A program made the translations under genes and the position numbers. The notes below the pieces were generated by a model. It saw only the letters and a list, made by a program, of their open reading frames with translations. It was not told where the DNA came from and made no database searches. 64,000 nt of DNA from Shewanella sp. ANA-3 (GTDB taxonomy: Bacteria; Pseudomonadota; Gammaproteobacteria; Enterobacterales; Shewanellaceae), in contig NC_008573.1 in the NCBI RefSeq assembly GCF_000203935.1, forward strand, positions 124,001 to 188,000, read 5' to 3'. Shown piece by piece: positions 25,909 through 34,928 of this stretch (within the stretch, counting starts at the first letter, position 1; every line of letters starts with the position of its first letter).

Positions 25909-28900
25909 ATGTTAACTATCTACTCTCTCGGTGACCTCGATTTATTGATAAAGATGGCGCAATCGGCGGAATTGGCATTCAGTGATGGCGGCATTGCAAA
26001 TAGCAATCTTATTGCGATTGGATTGGGTATTACCCTGCTAGTGTCTGCTTTCAAGCAAATTTTTGCCCCTGATAAATTCCATGTAAAGGAGTTTTTCATC
26101 GCCTTGTTCACTTACATGTTTTTGTTCACCCCGAAGGTGGATTTTTACGTTGAGTCAGTCAGAACGGGCGAAGTGTCTCAGTCATTTACTTTGCCCTTTG
26201 GGATTGTGGCGCCAGCTGCATTAGCTACCATGATTGGTGGTGGTTTTGCTCAAGGGATGTCAGAAGCATATGCCAGTATAACACCTGATTATGACACCGA
26301 GCCAGGCACCAACATAGACCCTCTAAAAGCGTTACTTAAAGCCCGATTTGTCGGCACTTCTGAGGCAGATGCGAGTTATCGTTCTGTCGGTGAAAATTTG
26401 GGTGCGTACTTTAAAAACTGTTATTTCGAAGACATTCGGAACGGTAAAAATCCGACGGGACAGGCGGTACAGGAGGTAAATCACGACGAGAGTGTCACTG
26501 GGGCGTTTGACTTCACTAAATTAAAAGTCACCTCGGGAAGCTGGTATACGCCTTACTATGATGTTAACACCAAGTCATACACCAAAATTACCTGTACCGA
26601 TGCTTATGCCAAGTTAGGCAATGATCTCTCTGACAGCAGTCCTTGGGCCGAAGAAATGAAGGGGAGAGCCGCCATAATGTATAACATGGCAGAAGAGTCT
26701 CAAGTTGAGAAAGTCTTCGAGTCCTTAACAGGGGATACTGCTAACCTCATAAATTTGTATCGAGCCAACTTTGTAAAAGCAATGATGGCCAAAGTTGGGG
26801 CTAGCTATGTAGAGTTAGAGCCCTCTGAACGATTGGCGTTTCAGCAAGAATTTGATGCGATTCAACAGCGTCACTTAAGCCAAGCAGCTCAGTCTTCATT
26901 TTTCTTGGAAACTGCCCCTGCACTTATCACTTGGTTTGAGTGTTTTATTTTCCTCATTGCTCCGCTGCTTCCGGTTTTCCTGACCTTCGGCTCCAAAGGG
27001 ATCATGATGGCCGGAAAGCTCTATTCATTTCTACTCGCTGTGAACTTTTGGCCGATTATCCAAGTCGGCGTCAACATGTATACCAACCACTATTTCAATA
27101 AGCTGATGTGTTCTCTGCCAGGGAATGATTCGAGCTCGGTTCAGAACTGCATGATTGCGCCTAGCATGCGAAATTGGAGTATCGATTCTCTGGGGGGAAT
27201 GGATAGCGCCTACACCACACTTGAGACTTTTGTATCTCAAGCGGCAATCATTCAAACGATGGTGCCAGCGCTGGCTATGATGATTGTCTTCGGCGGTGTG
27301 CATACTATGATGGGGGCAACACAAAAAGCCCAAATGGGCGCCAACATGGATGCCAAGGGCGTATCACCACAGACGGTCAATAGCGATGGTAAAACCGTTT
27401 CGTCAGGTGGTTATAGTCAGACAATGACATCGAATGGTGAGTGGATGGAAAGCCGTCAGGGTGCCGGAAATATGGCTGGGCTTAGTACGGGGGGGGCAAC
27501 CTATAACGCTCTATCTGCAGGGGCAACTGCCCTTAGTAAAGCAATATCTGACGTTAGCAGTATTACACAATCGGATACAGCGGCAAGGCAAGCGGTTGGT
27601 GCTGCTAATGAAAGGTTAATCACTTCGGTAGGAACCGGAAATGTCTTCCAAAATGGCGCTCAAGCAGGGTTAGGGTATGAAGAAACTCTTGGTTTCGCAG
27701 CAACTTCTCTAATAGGAAAGGGAAGCGAACATGGATCTAGCGAAGTAAGAGCGAAAATATTGAACACCTTGGCGTCTATGAATGAAACGGAAGCCAATGA
27801 GTTTGCGACGAGTTTTGGGGTAGGACTGGCGCTTGGCCATAGCGGAAGTTCAAAAACAGAAAGCGCTAAAGGTATTAATCCGGTATCGACATTGCTTAGT
27901 ACGCTTGGTGTTAATGCCAAAGCCGATGCTACATGGTCGCAAACACAATCCACAATTAGGTCTCAGCTTCAATCAGAGGGGGAAACCAACACAAGCACTT
28001 TAACGTCTGCAGAGAAAGAGAGCGTCGCCAAGGCATACCAAGAACAAAATACGGAGGCAAACCGCAAGACCTACAACTCAACTCAAGTAGATACGTCTTC
28101 TGCAGTTTATCAAGATGCAAAGTCTAGAGATGAAGCTGTATCACAGCAGCGAACCACAGGCGAACAATTGCAACAGGCAGAGGCTAGATCTCGTGAATTA
28201 CGTGATGGTGTTACTTCGTCAGGTTCGGCTGGTAGTAGTGCGAACATTAAGTTTGGCGAGCTGATTTCTACCAATAATTCGGGATTATTTACTAAAACGG
28301 ATACGTTACGCCAAATTGCTCAGAATGCCGCTGATGGCGCGATGCGAGGCAAATATGGAAACGATTGGGATGCTGCTACGAATGGCTTGGATACGCTCGA
28401 CTTTATAAGCACAATGAGTGCTTTAGATGCTAAAGCCGCTGGTGCTGGGGCTGGGACAGCAGAAGAAGCCAAGTTGAATGCGATGAAACAGGACTATGCC
28501 GCTAATCAATCATTATATGACGTGGCTCGAGATAATAATGCTCTACAGGGGATTGTTAATAATTCGCAGACTCTTATGTCTGCGAATGGAAAACCAATTC
28601 CTCTCAATGATGTAGGCTCAATAGCTGACCGATCTGTCGGTATGTTATCGGATATAATGTCACGTACTCAATCAGACCCTATGATGGCTGACGCGGTTCG
28701 ACATCTTACCGTAGGTTCGGCTATCGGATTTGCCGCTGTAAATGGAACGGAATCTGCCAACACGACAGCGATGGCTGTAGGTGACCGATTCACACAAATT
28801 GGTCAGTCACAAATATCGGATTACGACAAGCCAGCCCTAACGAGCGAGCAACAAAAGTTCAAGTCTGATCAAGAGGCAGGTATTGGAGCAACAGGTCAGC

Positions 28901-31239
28901 GCATTAACAAAGAAGGTCAAAAGGTAGAAGATGAGGCAGCACAAAGAGCTAAGGACTTTAAGCCTTCTAAAGAGGATTACGATAATCAACATCTAGAGTC
29001 GCCTGCAAAATGGACACCTGAACAGCAGCATAAACTTGATAAGTTAGACAGGAATATTGATGACCTTTGGAAGAAGTTGGAAGAAAGCCAAAAGGTCGGC
29101 GGAACCGCTGGTGTGAACAATATCATCGATACTTTGGGGCAAGAGCTTAAGTCGGGAACTTTTGGTGCGGTATCGCCAAAGGTTGTTGATGACGTTATGA
29201 AGGTGATGAAATCAGCTGCAGAGTCTCCAGCTGAATTGTCTAGGGTGCTAAATGATTTTGCGAATAGACAATCAAGTTATTACACCGGCGATCACGCATC
29301 TCAAGTGGCGCCAGTTATCGCTGCGATGGCTAACGCGGCCGATGGATTACTGGGTAAGGCCATTGACAGTGGTCAATTGAGCCCAAGCGAGAAGTCAGTA
29401 TATCAAAATGCACAACAAGCCTTTGGTCGTGTGAACGAAGCGTATGCTAGTCAAGATATTGTAGATCGGCAATCCCATGCGGGTAATGCTGCGGCTCAAG
29501 TTATTTCGACGTTGGGCTCCGACAAGGATATGAAGACTCAAAAAGCTGTTGCTCTGGCATCAGTAATTGCGGCAGACGGTGATACTAAAAATCCATTACC
29601 AAGCGCTGAATTTAGTCGATTGCAAAGAGATGGCAATCCATCTAAAGACGAAGTGCTAGATATGAAACTCGTAACTGATCGTGCTCAAGATATTGTGACT
29701 CAAGCAATGGCACAAGAAGGGTTATCGGAGCCTGTGAGAGAAAGATTAGTTCAGACGCTTCAAGGCTTACAGGACTTTGATCAGAAATTATCAACATCAC
29801 GCAACTCGGACGCACATACAAGAACAGGTACAAGTTATGACCATGCAACTGACTATGACGATGCAACCAAAAATAGTCCGGTAATGAGTGGGCTAAGCTC
29901 AAGCGAACGGATTCATCTAATGGATGGATTCCACCGCATTGGTGAGGGAGAAGGTTCAACTCAATCTAGGATGGAGAACACCCGATTTAACGGTCAAGGT
30001 GCGAACATGCAACTTGAGTCCATTGCCAATAAGATGTCGCCAGAAGATAAAGCAGCAATTTTAGGTTCTCTTCCAGATTCGGTAAGGGCGAATGTCGAGC
30101 GAGGTATGGAATTAACCGCAAGCAATTCATCGCCATCAAGTGAAAAATTTCCCATAGGTGAGACACAATTCCCATCAAGCCCAGTGGCTTCGGCTCAGGG
30201 TGATGCGGTGAGCCAACAAGGCGCAGCGCCTGCAACTACGGCTCAGGGTGATGCGGTGAGCCAGCAAGGCGCAGCCCCAGCGGCCACGGCTCAAGGTGAC
30301 ACGGTGAGCCAACAAGGCGCAGCGCCTGCAACTACGGCTCAGGGTGATGCGGTGAGCCAACAAGGCGCAGCCCCAGCGGCCACGGCTCAAGGTGACACGG
30401 TGAGCCAACAAGGCGCAGCGCCTGCAACTACGGCTCAGGGTGATGCGGTGAGCCAGCAAGGCGCAGCCCCAGCGGCCACGGCTCAAGGTGACACGGTGAG
30501 CCAACAAGGCGCAGCGCCTGCAACTACGGCTCAAGGTGACACGGTGAGCCAACATGGCGCAGCCCCAGCGGCCACGGCTCAAGGTGACACGGTGAGCCAA
30601 CATGGCGCAGCGCCTGCAACTACGGCTCAGGGTGATGCGGTGAGCCAACAAGGCGCAGCGCCAGCGGCCACGGCTCAAGGTGACACGGTGAGCCAACAAG
30701 GCGCAGCGCCTGCAACTACGGCTCAGGGTGATGCGGTGAGCCAGCAAGGCGCAGCCCCAGCGGCCACGGCTCAAGGTGACACGGTGAGCCAACAAGGCGC
30801 AGCGCCTGCAACTACGGCTCAGGGTGATGCGGTGAGCCAACAAGGCGCAGCCCCAGCGGCCACGGCTCAAGGTGACACGGTGAGCCAACAAGGCGCAGCT
30901 CCAGCAAGTACGGCTCAGGGTGATGCGGTAAGTACAGCAAGTCCTGAAAGAAGTGAACCAGAGGTTCGTTATGTCGAAACTCCTGCCGAAAATTCTACGC
31001 AATCGGGAAGTACAGTTGTTGAGAACAATCCTTTCGCCTTCGATGGTAATCAAGCTGGATTCAATTTCTCTGTAATGGGCGGATTTGGGAACAACGTCCA
31101 ACCCTCAAACGTGAGTTATAACAGTGTTGATTTGGTGGGTGGTGTTGCGGCCAGCGGTCACTCTGTCGCAGGTTCCAGTAGTAGCGGTGGACCATCTATG
31201 GACACTTCCAATAGCAACGTGCCAACGATGGAGCGTTGA
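25909..31239 (+). CDS. traG: TraG, mating-pair stabilisation protein with extended repeat tail
   Basis: 1776 residues, much longer than F TraG (938). The N-terminal TraG_N domain has several membrane segments: one near 36-75, then a dense cluster at about 345-400 (WFECFIFLIAPLLPVFLTFG, then LLAVNFWPIIQVGVNMY) and another near 445-470. From about 480 to 1400 the chain is hydrophilic, Ser/Gln/Ala-rich and helical, as in the periplasmic part that contacts TraN and takes part in entry exclusion. Residues about 1430-1669 are fifteen 16-residue repeats, followed by a Ser/Gly-rich end. It follows traH by 3 nt and ends at a strong terminator. Confidence 0.88.
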   Translation: MLTIYSLGDLDLLIKMAQSAELAFSDGGIANSNLIAIGLGITLLVSAFKQIFAPDKFHVKEFFIALFTYMFLFTPKVDFYVESVRTGEVSQSFTLPFGIVAPAALATMIGGGFAQGMSEAYASITPDYDTEPGTNIDPLKALLKARFVGTSEADASYRSVGENLGAYFKNCYFEDIRNGKNPTGQAVQEVNHDESVTGAFDFTKLKVTSGSWYTPYYDVNTKSYTKITCTDAYAKLGNDLSDSSPWAEEMKGRAAIMYNMAEESQVEKVFESLTGDTANLINLYRANFVKAMMAKVGASYVELEPSERLAFQQEFDAIQQRHLSQAAQSSFFLETAPALITWFECFIFLIAPLLPVFLTFGSKGIMMAGKLYSFLLAVNFWPIIQVGVNMYTNHYFNKLMCSLPGNDSSSVQNCMIAPSMRNWSIDSLGGMDSAYTTLETFVSQAAIIQTMVPALAMMIVFGGVHTMMGATQKAQMGANMDAKGVSPQTVNSDGKTVSSGGYSQTMTSNGEWMESRQGAGNMAGLSTGGATYNALSAGATALSKAISDVSSITQSDTAARQAVGAANERLITSVGTGNVFQNGAQAGLGYEETLGFAATSLIGKGSEHGSSEVRAKILNTLASMNETEANEFATSFGVGLALGHSGSSKTESAKGINPVSTLLSTLGVNAKADATWSQTQSTIRSQLQSEGETNTSTLTSAEKESVAKAYQEQNTEANRKTYNSTQVDTSSAVYQDAKSRDEAVSQQRTTGEQLQQAEARSRELRDGVTSSGSAGSSANIKFGELISTNNSGLFTKTDTLRQIAQNAADGAMRGKYGNDWDAATNGLDTLDFISTMSALDAKAAGAGAGTAEEAKLNAMKQDYAANQSLYDVARDNNALQGIVNNSQTLMSANGKPIPLNDVGSIADRSVGMLSDIMSRTQSDPMMADAVRHLTVGSAIGFAAVNGTESANTTAMAVGDRFTQIGQSQISDYDKPALTSEQQKFKSDQEAGIGATGQRINKEGQKVEDEAAQRAKDFKPSKEDYDNQHLESPAKWTPEQQHKLDKLDRNIDDLWKKLEESQKVGGTAGVNNIIDTLGQELKSGTFGAVSPKVVDDVMKVMKSAAESPAELSRVLNDFANRQSSYYTGDHASQVAPVIAAMANAADGLLGKAIDSGQLSPSEKSVYQNAQQAFGRVNEAYASQDIVDRQSHAGNAAAQVISTLGSDKDMKTQKAVALASVIAADGDTKNPLPSAEFSRLQRDGNPSKDEVLDMKLVTDRAQDIVTQAMAQEGLSEPVRERLVQTLQGLQDFDQKLSTSRNSDAHTRTGTSYDHATDYDDATKNSPVMSGLSSSERIHLMDGFHRIGEGEGSTQSRMENTRFNGQGANMQLESIANKMSPEDKAAILGSLPDSVRANVERGMELTASNSSPSSEKFPIGETQFPSSPVASAQGDAVSQQGAAPATTAQGDAVSQQGAAPAATAQGDTVSQQGAAPATTAQGDAVSQQGAAPAATAQGDTVSQQGAAPATTAQGDAVSQQGAAPAATAQGDTVSQQGAAPATTAQGDTVSQHGAAPAATAQGDTVSQHGAAPATTAQGDAVSQQGAAPAATAQGDTVSQQGAAPATTAQGDAVSQQGAAPAATAQGDTVSQQGAAPATTAQGDAVSQQGAAPAATAQGDTVSQQGAAPASTAQGDAVSTASPERSEPEVRYVETPAENSTQSGSTVVENNPFAFDGNQAGFNFSVMGGFGNNVQPSNVSYNSVDLVGGVAASGHSVAGSSSSGGPSMDTSNSNVPTMER
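30196..30915 (+). repeat. Fifteen 48-bp tandem repeats in traG
   Basis: Exactly fifteen 48-bp units (720 bp) encode QGDAVSQQGAAPATTA-type 16-mers, with a partial sixteenth from 30916. Variants mostly alternate between QGDA..PAATA and QGDT..PATTA, giving a 96-bp higher-order unit. Two neighbouring units carry QHG instead of QQG. Near-identity of the units indicates recent expansion or gene-conversion-like homogenisation. The total is a multiple of three, so the reading frame is kept throughout. Confidence 0.95.
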
Positions 31240-31258
31240 TTGATTGAGGTTTTAAATT

Positions 31259-31284
31259 CGGCGGTTTTTACCGCCGTTTTTTTT
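31259..31284 (+). terminator. Intrinsic terminator after traG
   Basis: A perfect 7-bp stem CGGCGGT / ACCGCCG with a TTTT loop is followed by eight T residues, 20 bp after the traG stop. It ends the traFHG operon. Confidence 0.9.
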
Positions 31285-31349
31285 GGGAAATTTGTTGTTT
31301 TTGAATAGTGATGTAGCATGGATGGAAATGTAGTGGTAGGGGAAAAATT

Positions 31350-32240
31350 TTGAAGATATTTAGCCTATTAGTGGCAGCTTGTTTTAGTTCAGTCAGTATT
31401 GCCAATGCTGAAGAGATAACAGTTACAGAGTCAGCAACCGATTTATGGGGTGTGAGTTATTTAAGTGGTAAACCAGTGGGCCGCAAAATGTCACTCAACA
31501 ATTTCAAGGCGGATCTAATTGACCGAGCGGCGAGAAAAGCAATTTACTCTAAATTAAACCCTACAGCACAACAGGGCGTATTGATCAGGTCATCATCTAA
31601 TGACGAATCGGTATTGCATGAGGTCGTTACTGCAAGTTCTTATATGTATTCTGTAAATAGTGTTGAATTCGGCTATAACGTGTTGCCTGCAGGTATTGAG
31701 ATTAAAGCAGATATAACCGTTAGCATTCGTCCTTATGACGAGTCCATGCTGTTAAAACAGTTGGAAACGGATGTTCATCTATCGTCGCAGAATAGGCGCC
31801 ACTGGACACCGATTGATGGACGCTATTTGAAAGAAAAAGAAGATAGAATTTATGGCACTCCTAATAGTTTGTTTGTGATCACCGGCAATCATGAGAACAC
31901 TATGCCCTCCGACTATCAGTTTGTGTCTACTGAAACCTTTTTGGATTATTGGGTCATACGATACAAAGTCATGCTCGCTGACGCTTACGGGCGCCGTGGG
32001 GTAAAGGGTTCCTTTTTAGGTACGGTAGATGATGTTAGCTCAAGGCCAGATAAGGTCTTTGATGCCGTACTGTCACATAAGCCTCAACAACAGATTAAAT
32101 ATCCTGACCAACAGATGATTAAAAGGATGGATGGAGCATTAATCTTAGTTGGTAAAAAGGTCGTATCTGTCAACAATTTGAAAAATACGCAAGTACCCAT
32201 AGGTATGAGCGGAACAATTCAGGCAATGCCGTCGAAGTAG
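31350..32240 (+). CDS. Exported protein of unknown function
   Basis: 296 residues starting at a TTG with AGGGG seven bases upstream. The signal peptide is clear (MKIFSLLVAACFSSVSIANA, cut before EE). The mature part is mixed alpha/beta and has no cysteines. It includes EFGYNVLPAGIEIKADITVS and a basic middle (RRHWTPIDGRYLKEKEDRI). I do not recognise the family. It is followed 13 bp later by another exported protein, and the two appear to form an operon located directly after traG. A role in mating, surface properties or entry exclusion is conceivable but unsupported. Confidence 0.7.
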   Translation: MKIFSLLVAACFSSVSIANAEEITVTESATDLWGVSYLSGKPVGRKMSLNNFKADLIDRAARKAIYSKLNPTAQQGVLIRSSSNDESVLHEVVTASSYMYSVNSVEFGYNVLPAGIEIKADITVSIRPYDESMLLKQLETDVHLSSQNRRHWTPIDGRYLKEKEDRIYGTPNSLFVITGNHENTMPSDYQFVSTETFLDYWVIRYKVMLADAYGRRGVKGSFLGTVDDVSSRPDKVFDAVLSHKPQQQIKYPDQQMIKRMDGALILVGKKVVSVNNLKNTQVPIGMSGTIQAMPSK

Positions 32241-32253
32241 GGATGGATTTTAT

Positions 32254-32799
32254 ATGCAAAAAATTAGTGCCGCGCTGCTAATAATTACTATGTTGTTAAC
32301 TAATACAGATGTCATTGCGGGTGAGTTTGATTATCGTGGTAATGGTGTGTCCAGGTTAATTGTTCATGGATTCGACGACGCCGATTCGCTTGCGCACACA
32401 GGAAGTATCAAATCGATTCAATATGCGCTTTACGATGCTTTGATGCAGTCAGGCCGCAAGATTGAAAAGCCTTGGGAAGTTGTGATGGTTTTGAATTTGT
32501 CCCCGTATGAAGTTACCGGGAGTGATTTAGCCTTTGAACAAGGAGTGATAGAAGGCCAGTCGGAGCCGATATTTAGAATTGTTGCCAGCAAAACAATAAC
32601 AGTGAGAGGTGATGTGATTGATCGTGCTTATAAAAATGTTTTGAGGTTGGAGCAAAATCAGGAGTTTCAAAAGGCTTTTGACCAGTATTCTAAAGCGATG
32701 AATCATAAAAATGCGGGAGAGATGTCAAGGATCTTTATGAGTTTTGAGGCGCTTGATAAGCTGGGAATTTATCTTGAACACACGATTTCAAGTTATTGA
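32254..32799 (+). CDS. Exported protein of unknown function
   Basis: 181 residues with a signal peptide (ISAALLIITMLLTNTDVIAG). The mature chain begins EFDYRGNGVSRLIVHGFDDA. It is rich in beta strands, then ends in helices with an amphipathic C-terminal region (LEQNQEFQKAFDQYSKAMNH). There are no cysteines. The second gene of a two-gene unit with the upstream exported protein, it ends before a strong two-way terminator. No family was recognised. Confidence 0.65.
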   Translation: MQKISAALLIITMLLTNTDVIAGEFDYRGNGVSRLIVHGFDDADSLAHTGSIKSIQYALYDALMQSGRKIEKPWEVVMVLNLSPYEVTGSDLAFEQGVIEGQSEPIFRIVASKTITVRGDVIDRAYKNVLRLEQNQEFQKAFDQYSKAMNHKNAGEMSRIFMSFEALDKLGIYLEHTISSY

Positions 32800-32850
32800 T
32801 ATACAATCGTTTTAAAAATGGCTTTTCGAAGATTTTTGAAATTAAGATAT

Positions 32851-32880
32851 AAAAAAGCTGGGAATGTCCCAGCTTTTTTT
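32851..32880. terminator. Bidirectional intrinsic terminator
   Basis: AAAAAAGCTGGGA, a 4-nt centre including ATG, then TCCCAGCTTTTTT form a long symmetric stem with A-run and T-run flanks. It lies between two convergent genes and can work in both directions. Confidence 0.9.
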
Positions 32881-32886
32881 AGGAAA

Positions 32887-33792
32887 TTAACCTTGAAGGA
32901 AGTTTGTCCAGCCTTTCCAAAGGTCTTTATAAACGCGATCTGGTGCAGACGGAATTTGAGTCGCTAGTTTGTTGCCACTGGCTTTCAATTCGCGATGTTT
33001 AGCTCTAAATTCCAACATACTGCTGCAATTCCACTTCTTAACTTCTTTACTAGCTTGGTTAAAAGTGACGTACTTTTGTCTTTTAGCAAGAAGGTCTTTG
33101 AACTTGACACCGAATAACATGGTCGGTGCTGCTGGCACAAAGTCAGGCAGTTGTTTATTTGCAGCCATTTCTAAAAATTGAGTTGAAGTGGTGATGTTAT
33201 TTTCTTTAAACCATCTTTTCACTTTCTCAAGAGTACCTTTTTGGTGGTAATCATAAGGTTCTTCATTTCCTAGGAAATGGTTCCAAGATTGCCACATACC
33301 TTTTCTTGTATAGAAAGAACGAGGATCAGAAGGAATGTTTTTAGGTTTTTCATTCTTCTGGTGATACTCCACCCATTCGGCCATTGTTTTAATGCCAGAT
33401 GCTTTGGCATATTCGGAAGATGTCTCATAACTAGCAAATACGCCGCCGCGACTATGAATGTCATCTTCTTCCGATTGCGGTATTACAGGTGCGTTAGGGT
33501 TCAACACCCCCCAACCTTGCCATAATCCTCTACGGCCATAGAATAATGATGGCGACACTGGTAGATATGGAGGGATTTCATTAGCCTCGACGTATCTAAG
33601 CCATTCTGCACGACTGGTAACTCCGAGATCTTTTATATACTCCACCCAATCTTCATAAGATAAAAACTGCACCCCTTTCCGTGAGGTTATCATCTTCTCC
33701 GAAGCAACTTGCTCTGGTTTTTTGATGTTATCCTTGGGTACGTGCGTTAGTGGTGCAGTAACCGGAAATTTAAGTACGTTGTTGCTATTCAT
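32887..33792 (-). CDS. Protein with four W-rich integrase-type repeats
   Basis: 301 residues made mostly of four repeats of about 50 residues. Typical cores are TSRAEWLRYVEANEIPPYLP plus SPSLFYGRRGLWQGWGVL, then KTMAEWVEYHQKNEKPKNIP plus DPRSFYTRKGMWQSWNHFLG. The third unit is degenerate (FLEMAANKQLPDFVP), and the last ends APDRVYKDLWKGWTNFLQG. The pattern W/F.....IP..P...Y...GW..W..FLG is the repeat unit seen in the N-terminal parts of some Vibrio/Shewanella integrases and related DNA-binding proteins. No recombinase domain is attached here. It is probably a DNA-binding accessory protein; the target is unknown. Confidence 0.65.
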   Translation of the reverse strand: MNSNNVLKFPVTAPLTHVPKDNIKKPEQVASEKMITSRKGVQFLSYEDWVEYIKDLGVTSRAEWLRYVEANEIPPYLPVSPSLFYGRRGLWQGWGVLNPNAPVIPQSEEDDIHSRGGVFASYETSSEYAKASGIKTMAEWVEYHQKNEKPKNIPSDPRSFYTRKGMWQSWNHFLGNEEPYDYHQKGTLEKVKRWFKENNITTSTQFLEMAANKQLPDFVPAAPTMLFGVKFKDLLAKRQKYVTFNQASKEVKKWNCSSMLEFRAKHRELKASGNKLATQIPSAPDRVYKDLWKGWTNFLQG

Positions 33793-33935
33793 GATGTTTT
33801 CTCGATTTTTTGACGGCTTCGCGCTGGCTAGGCTCGTAAAATTCCTGAGAGGGTAGTTGTCTACTCAGTACGATTTTCATCTATGAGTATGTGCGAAATC
33901 TCTCACAAACACAATTCAAATATTCTATAGGTTAA

Positions 33936-34808
33936 TTATTCCTTGTTAATCTTTGACATGTAAATGTGTAATTCTGGAATGAGAAGATCCGTGTCAGGCG
34001 TTGCATCATTGCGTTTTGAACGTGTCTTAGTACCGTAATTACTTTCTAAGTGTTTGACCTTTATGTCGTAATCGGAGAAAACGAAAAGAGGTGTTTGGCC
34101 GTTGTATTGCAGTTTTTCTTTACTACTACCAGCTTTCCAAATGTTGTAAATCGTTGTTGGTATTATGTTTCTTTTTATTCGAAAACTATGTGATTTTTGG
34201 TTTTTTTGAAAAATTTCTAGATATTCATTTCCTTTTGAAAATTCCAGAATGTTGTTTTGCACTGCTTTTTGTATTCTTGTTGAAAAATCCTTTTCTTTCA
34301 AAACGCGCATTCCACTTCTCATGTACCAAGAGACTGAAATGGTAGATTTTTCTTCGCATTTTAAAACGTGGATTTTTCTTGTGAGCATAACGAGTGAGCA
34401 CAATGTATTTTGCCGGGCTAACGTTGCTCTTAACTTGTGTAGGTCATGCGTTGATAGTAACGCTTGAATGTTATCTTTCGTATTATTTATTTTTTCAATC
34501 AGTTGATTTATATGGTTATATTCTGAATGAGGGAAAATGATAACACCTGGTGTTATACTGGTTCTGCCGATTGAATCTTCAGAAAGCGTCATTTGAGTTA
34601 AGGAAGATGCTATCCACCCTCGCGCTTTGATGTCAGAAAATAGTTCTACTTTGAATTTATCAAATGTTTGGGGTGAAGGAGTTATTTTATAAAAAAATGA
34701 CTGATTGCTAGCTGCATCAGGAAGATGACTGGCTAGTTCAATTAATTCAAGAGTCAGTTTGTTGTACAAAACATCAAAAGAGTTAATGTCGAATGCGGCG
34801 TTAGTCAC
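33936..34808 (-). CDS. Tus-like replication terminus-binding protein
   Basis: 290 residues that line up with E. coli Tus (309 residues) across most of their length. The N-terminal SFDVLYNKLTLELIELASHL parallels the Tus start. ITPGVIIFPHSEYNHINQLI parallels the Tus section with LPGVLCYQ. RKIHVLKCEEKSTISVSWYM parallels RTLTVLHDPATLRFGW. RIKRNIIPTTIYNIWKAG parallels the IKRPVKV...ARVWYKG section, and TDLLIPELHIYMSKI parallels the Tus C-terminus LIIPRLHLYVAD. Tus binds Ter sites and stops forks from one side. The catching histidine of Tus (His144) does not appear conserved by eye. A plasmid copy may control termination or plasmid replication end-points. No convincing Ter site was found. Confidence 0.72.
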   Translation of the reverse strand: MTNAAFDINSFDVLYNKLTLELIELASHLPDAASNQSFFYKITPSPQTFDKFKVELFSDIKARGWIASSLTQMTLSEDSIGRTSITPGVIIFPHSEYNHINQLIEKINNTKDNIQALLSTHDLHKLRATLARQNTLCSLVMLTRKIHVLKCEEKSTISVSWYMRSGMRVLKEKDFSTRIQKAVQNNILEFSKGNEYLEIFQKNQKSHSFRIKRNIIPTTIYNIWKAGSSKEKLQYNGQTPLFVFSDYDIKVKHLESNYGTKTRSKRNDATPDTDLLIPELHIYMSKINKE

Positions 34809-34928
34809 CGTCTACCTCGTAAAATTCCGAAATTCCCTTTCTTCTGATTCATTTGAAAACTTAGAACTCTTCTAAAAAAATGTTATTATATATTAAAAAC
34901 TTTGCGTTTAGAAAACTGTGTAGGCCAT

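Noticed and set aside
30196-30915. Possible CRISPR-like array
   Set aside because: The repeats are contiguous with no unique spacers, and they lie in frame inside traG.
30175-31101. Long open frame (308 residues) on the strand opposite the traG repeats
   Set aside because: It is generated by the 48-bp repeat unit lacking stops in that frame; the protein is a meaningless repeat of Arg/Cys/Leu-rich units antisense to traG.
34138-34150. Ter-like sequence ATGTTGTAA inside the Tus-like gene
   Set aside because: It matches only nine bases of the E. coli Ter core, lacks the key C after TGTAA, and lies in coding sequence; probably chance.
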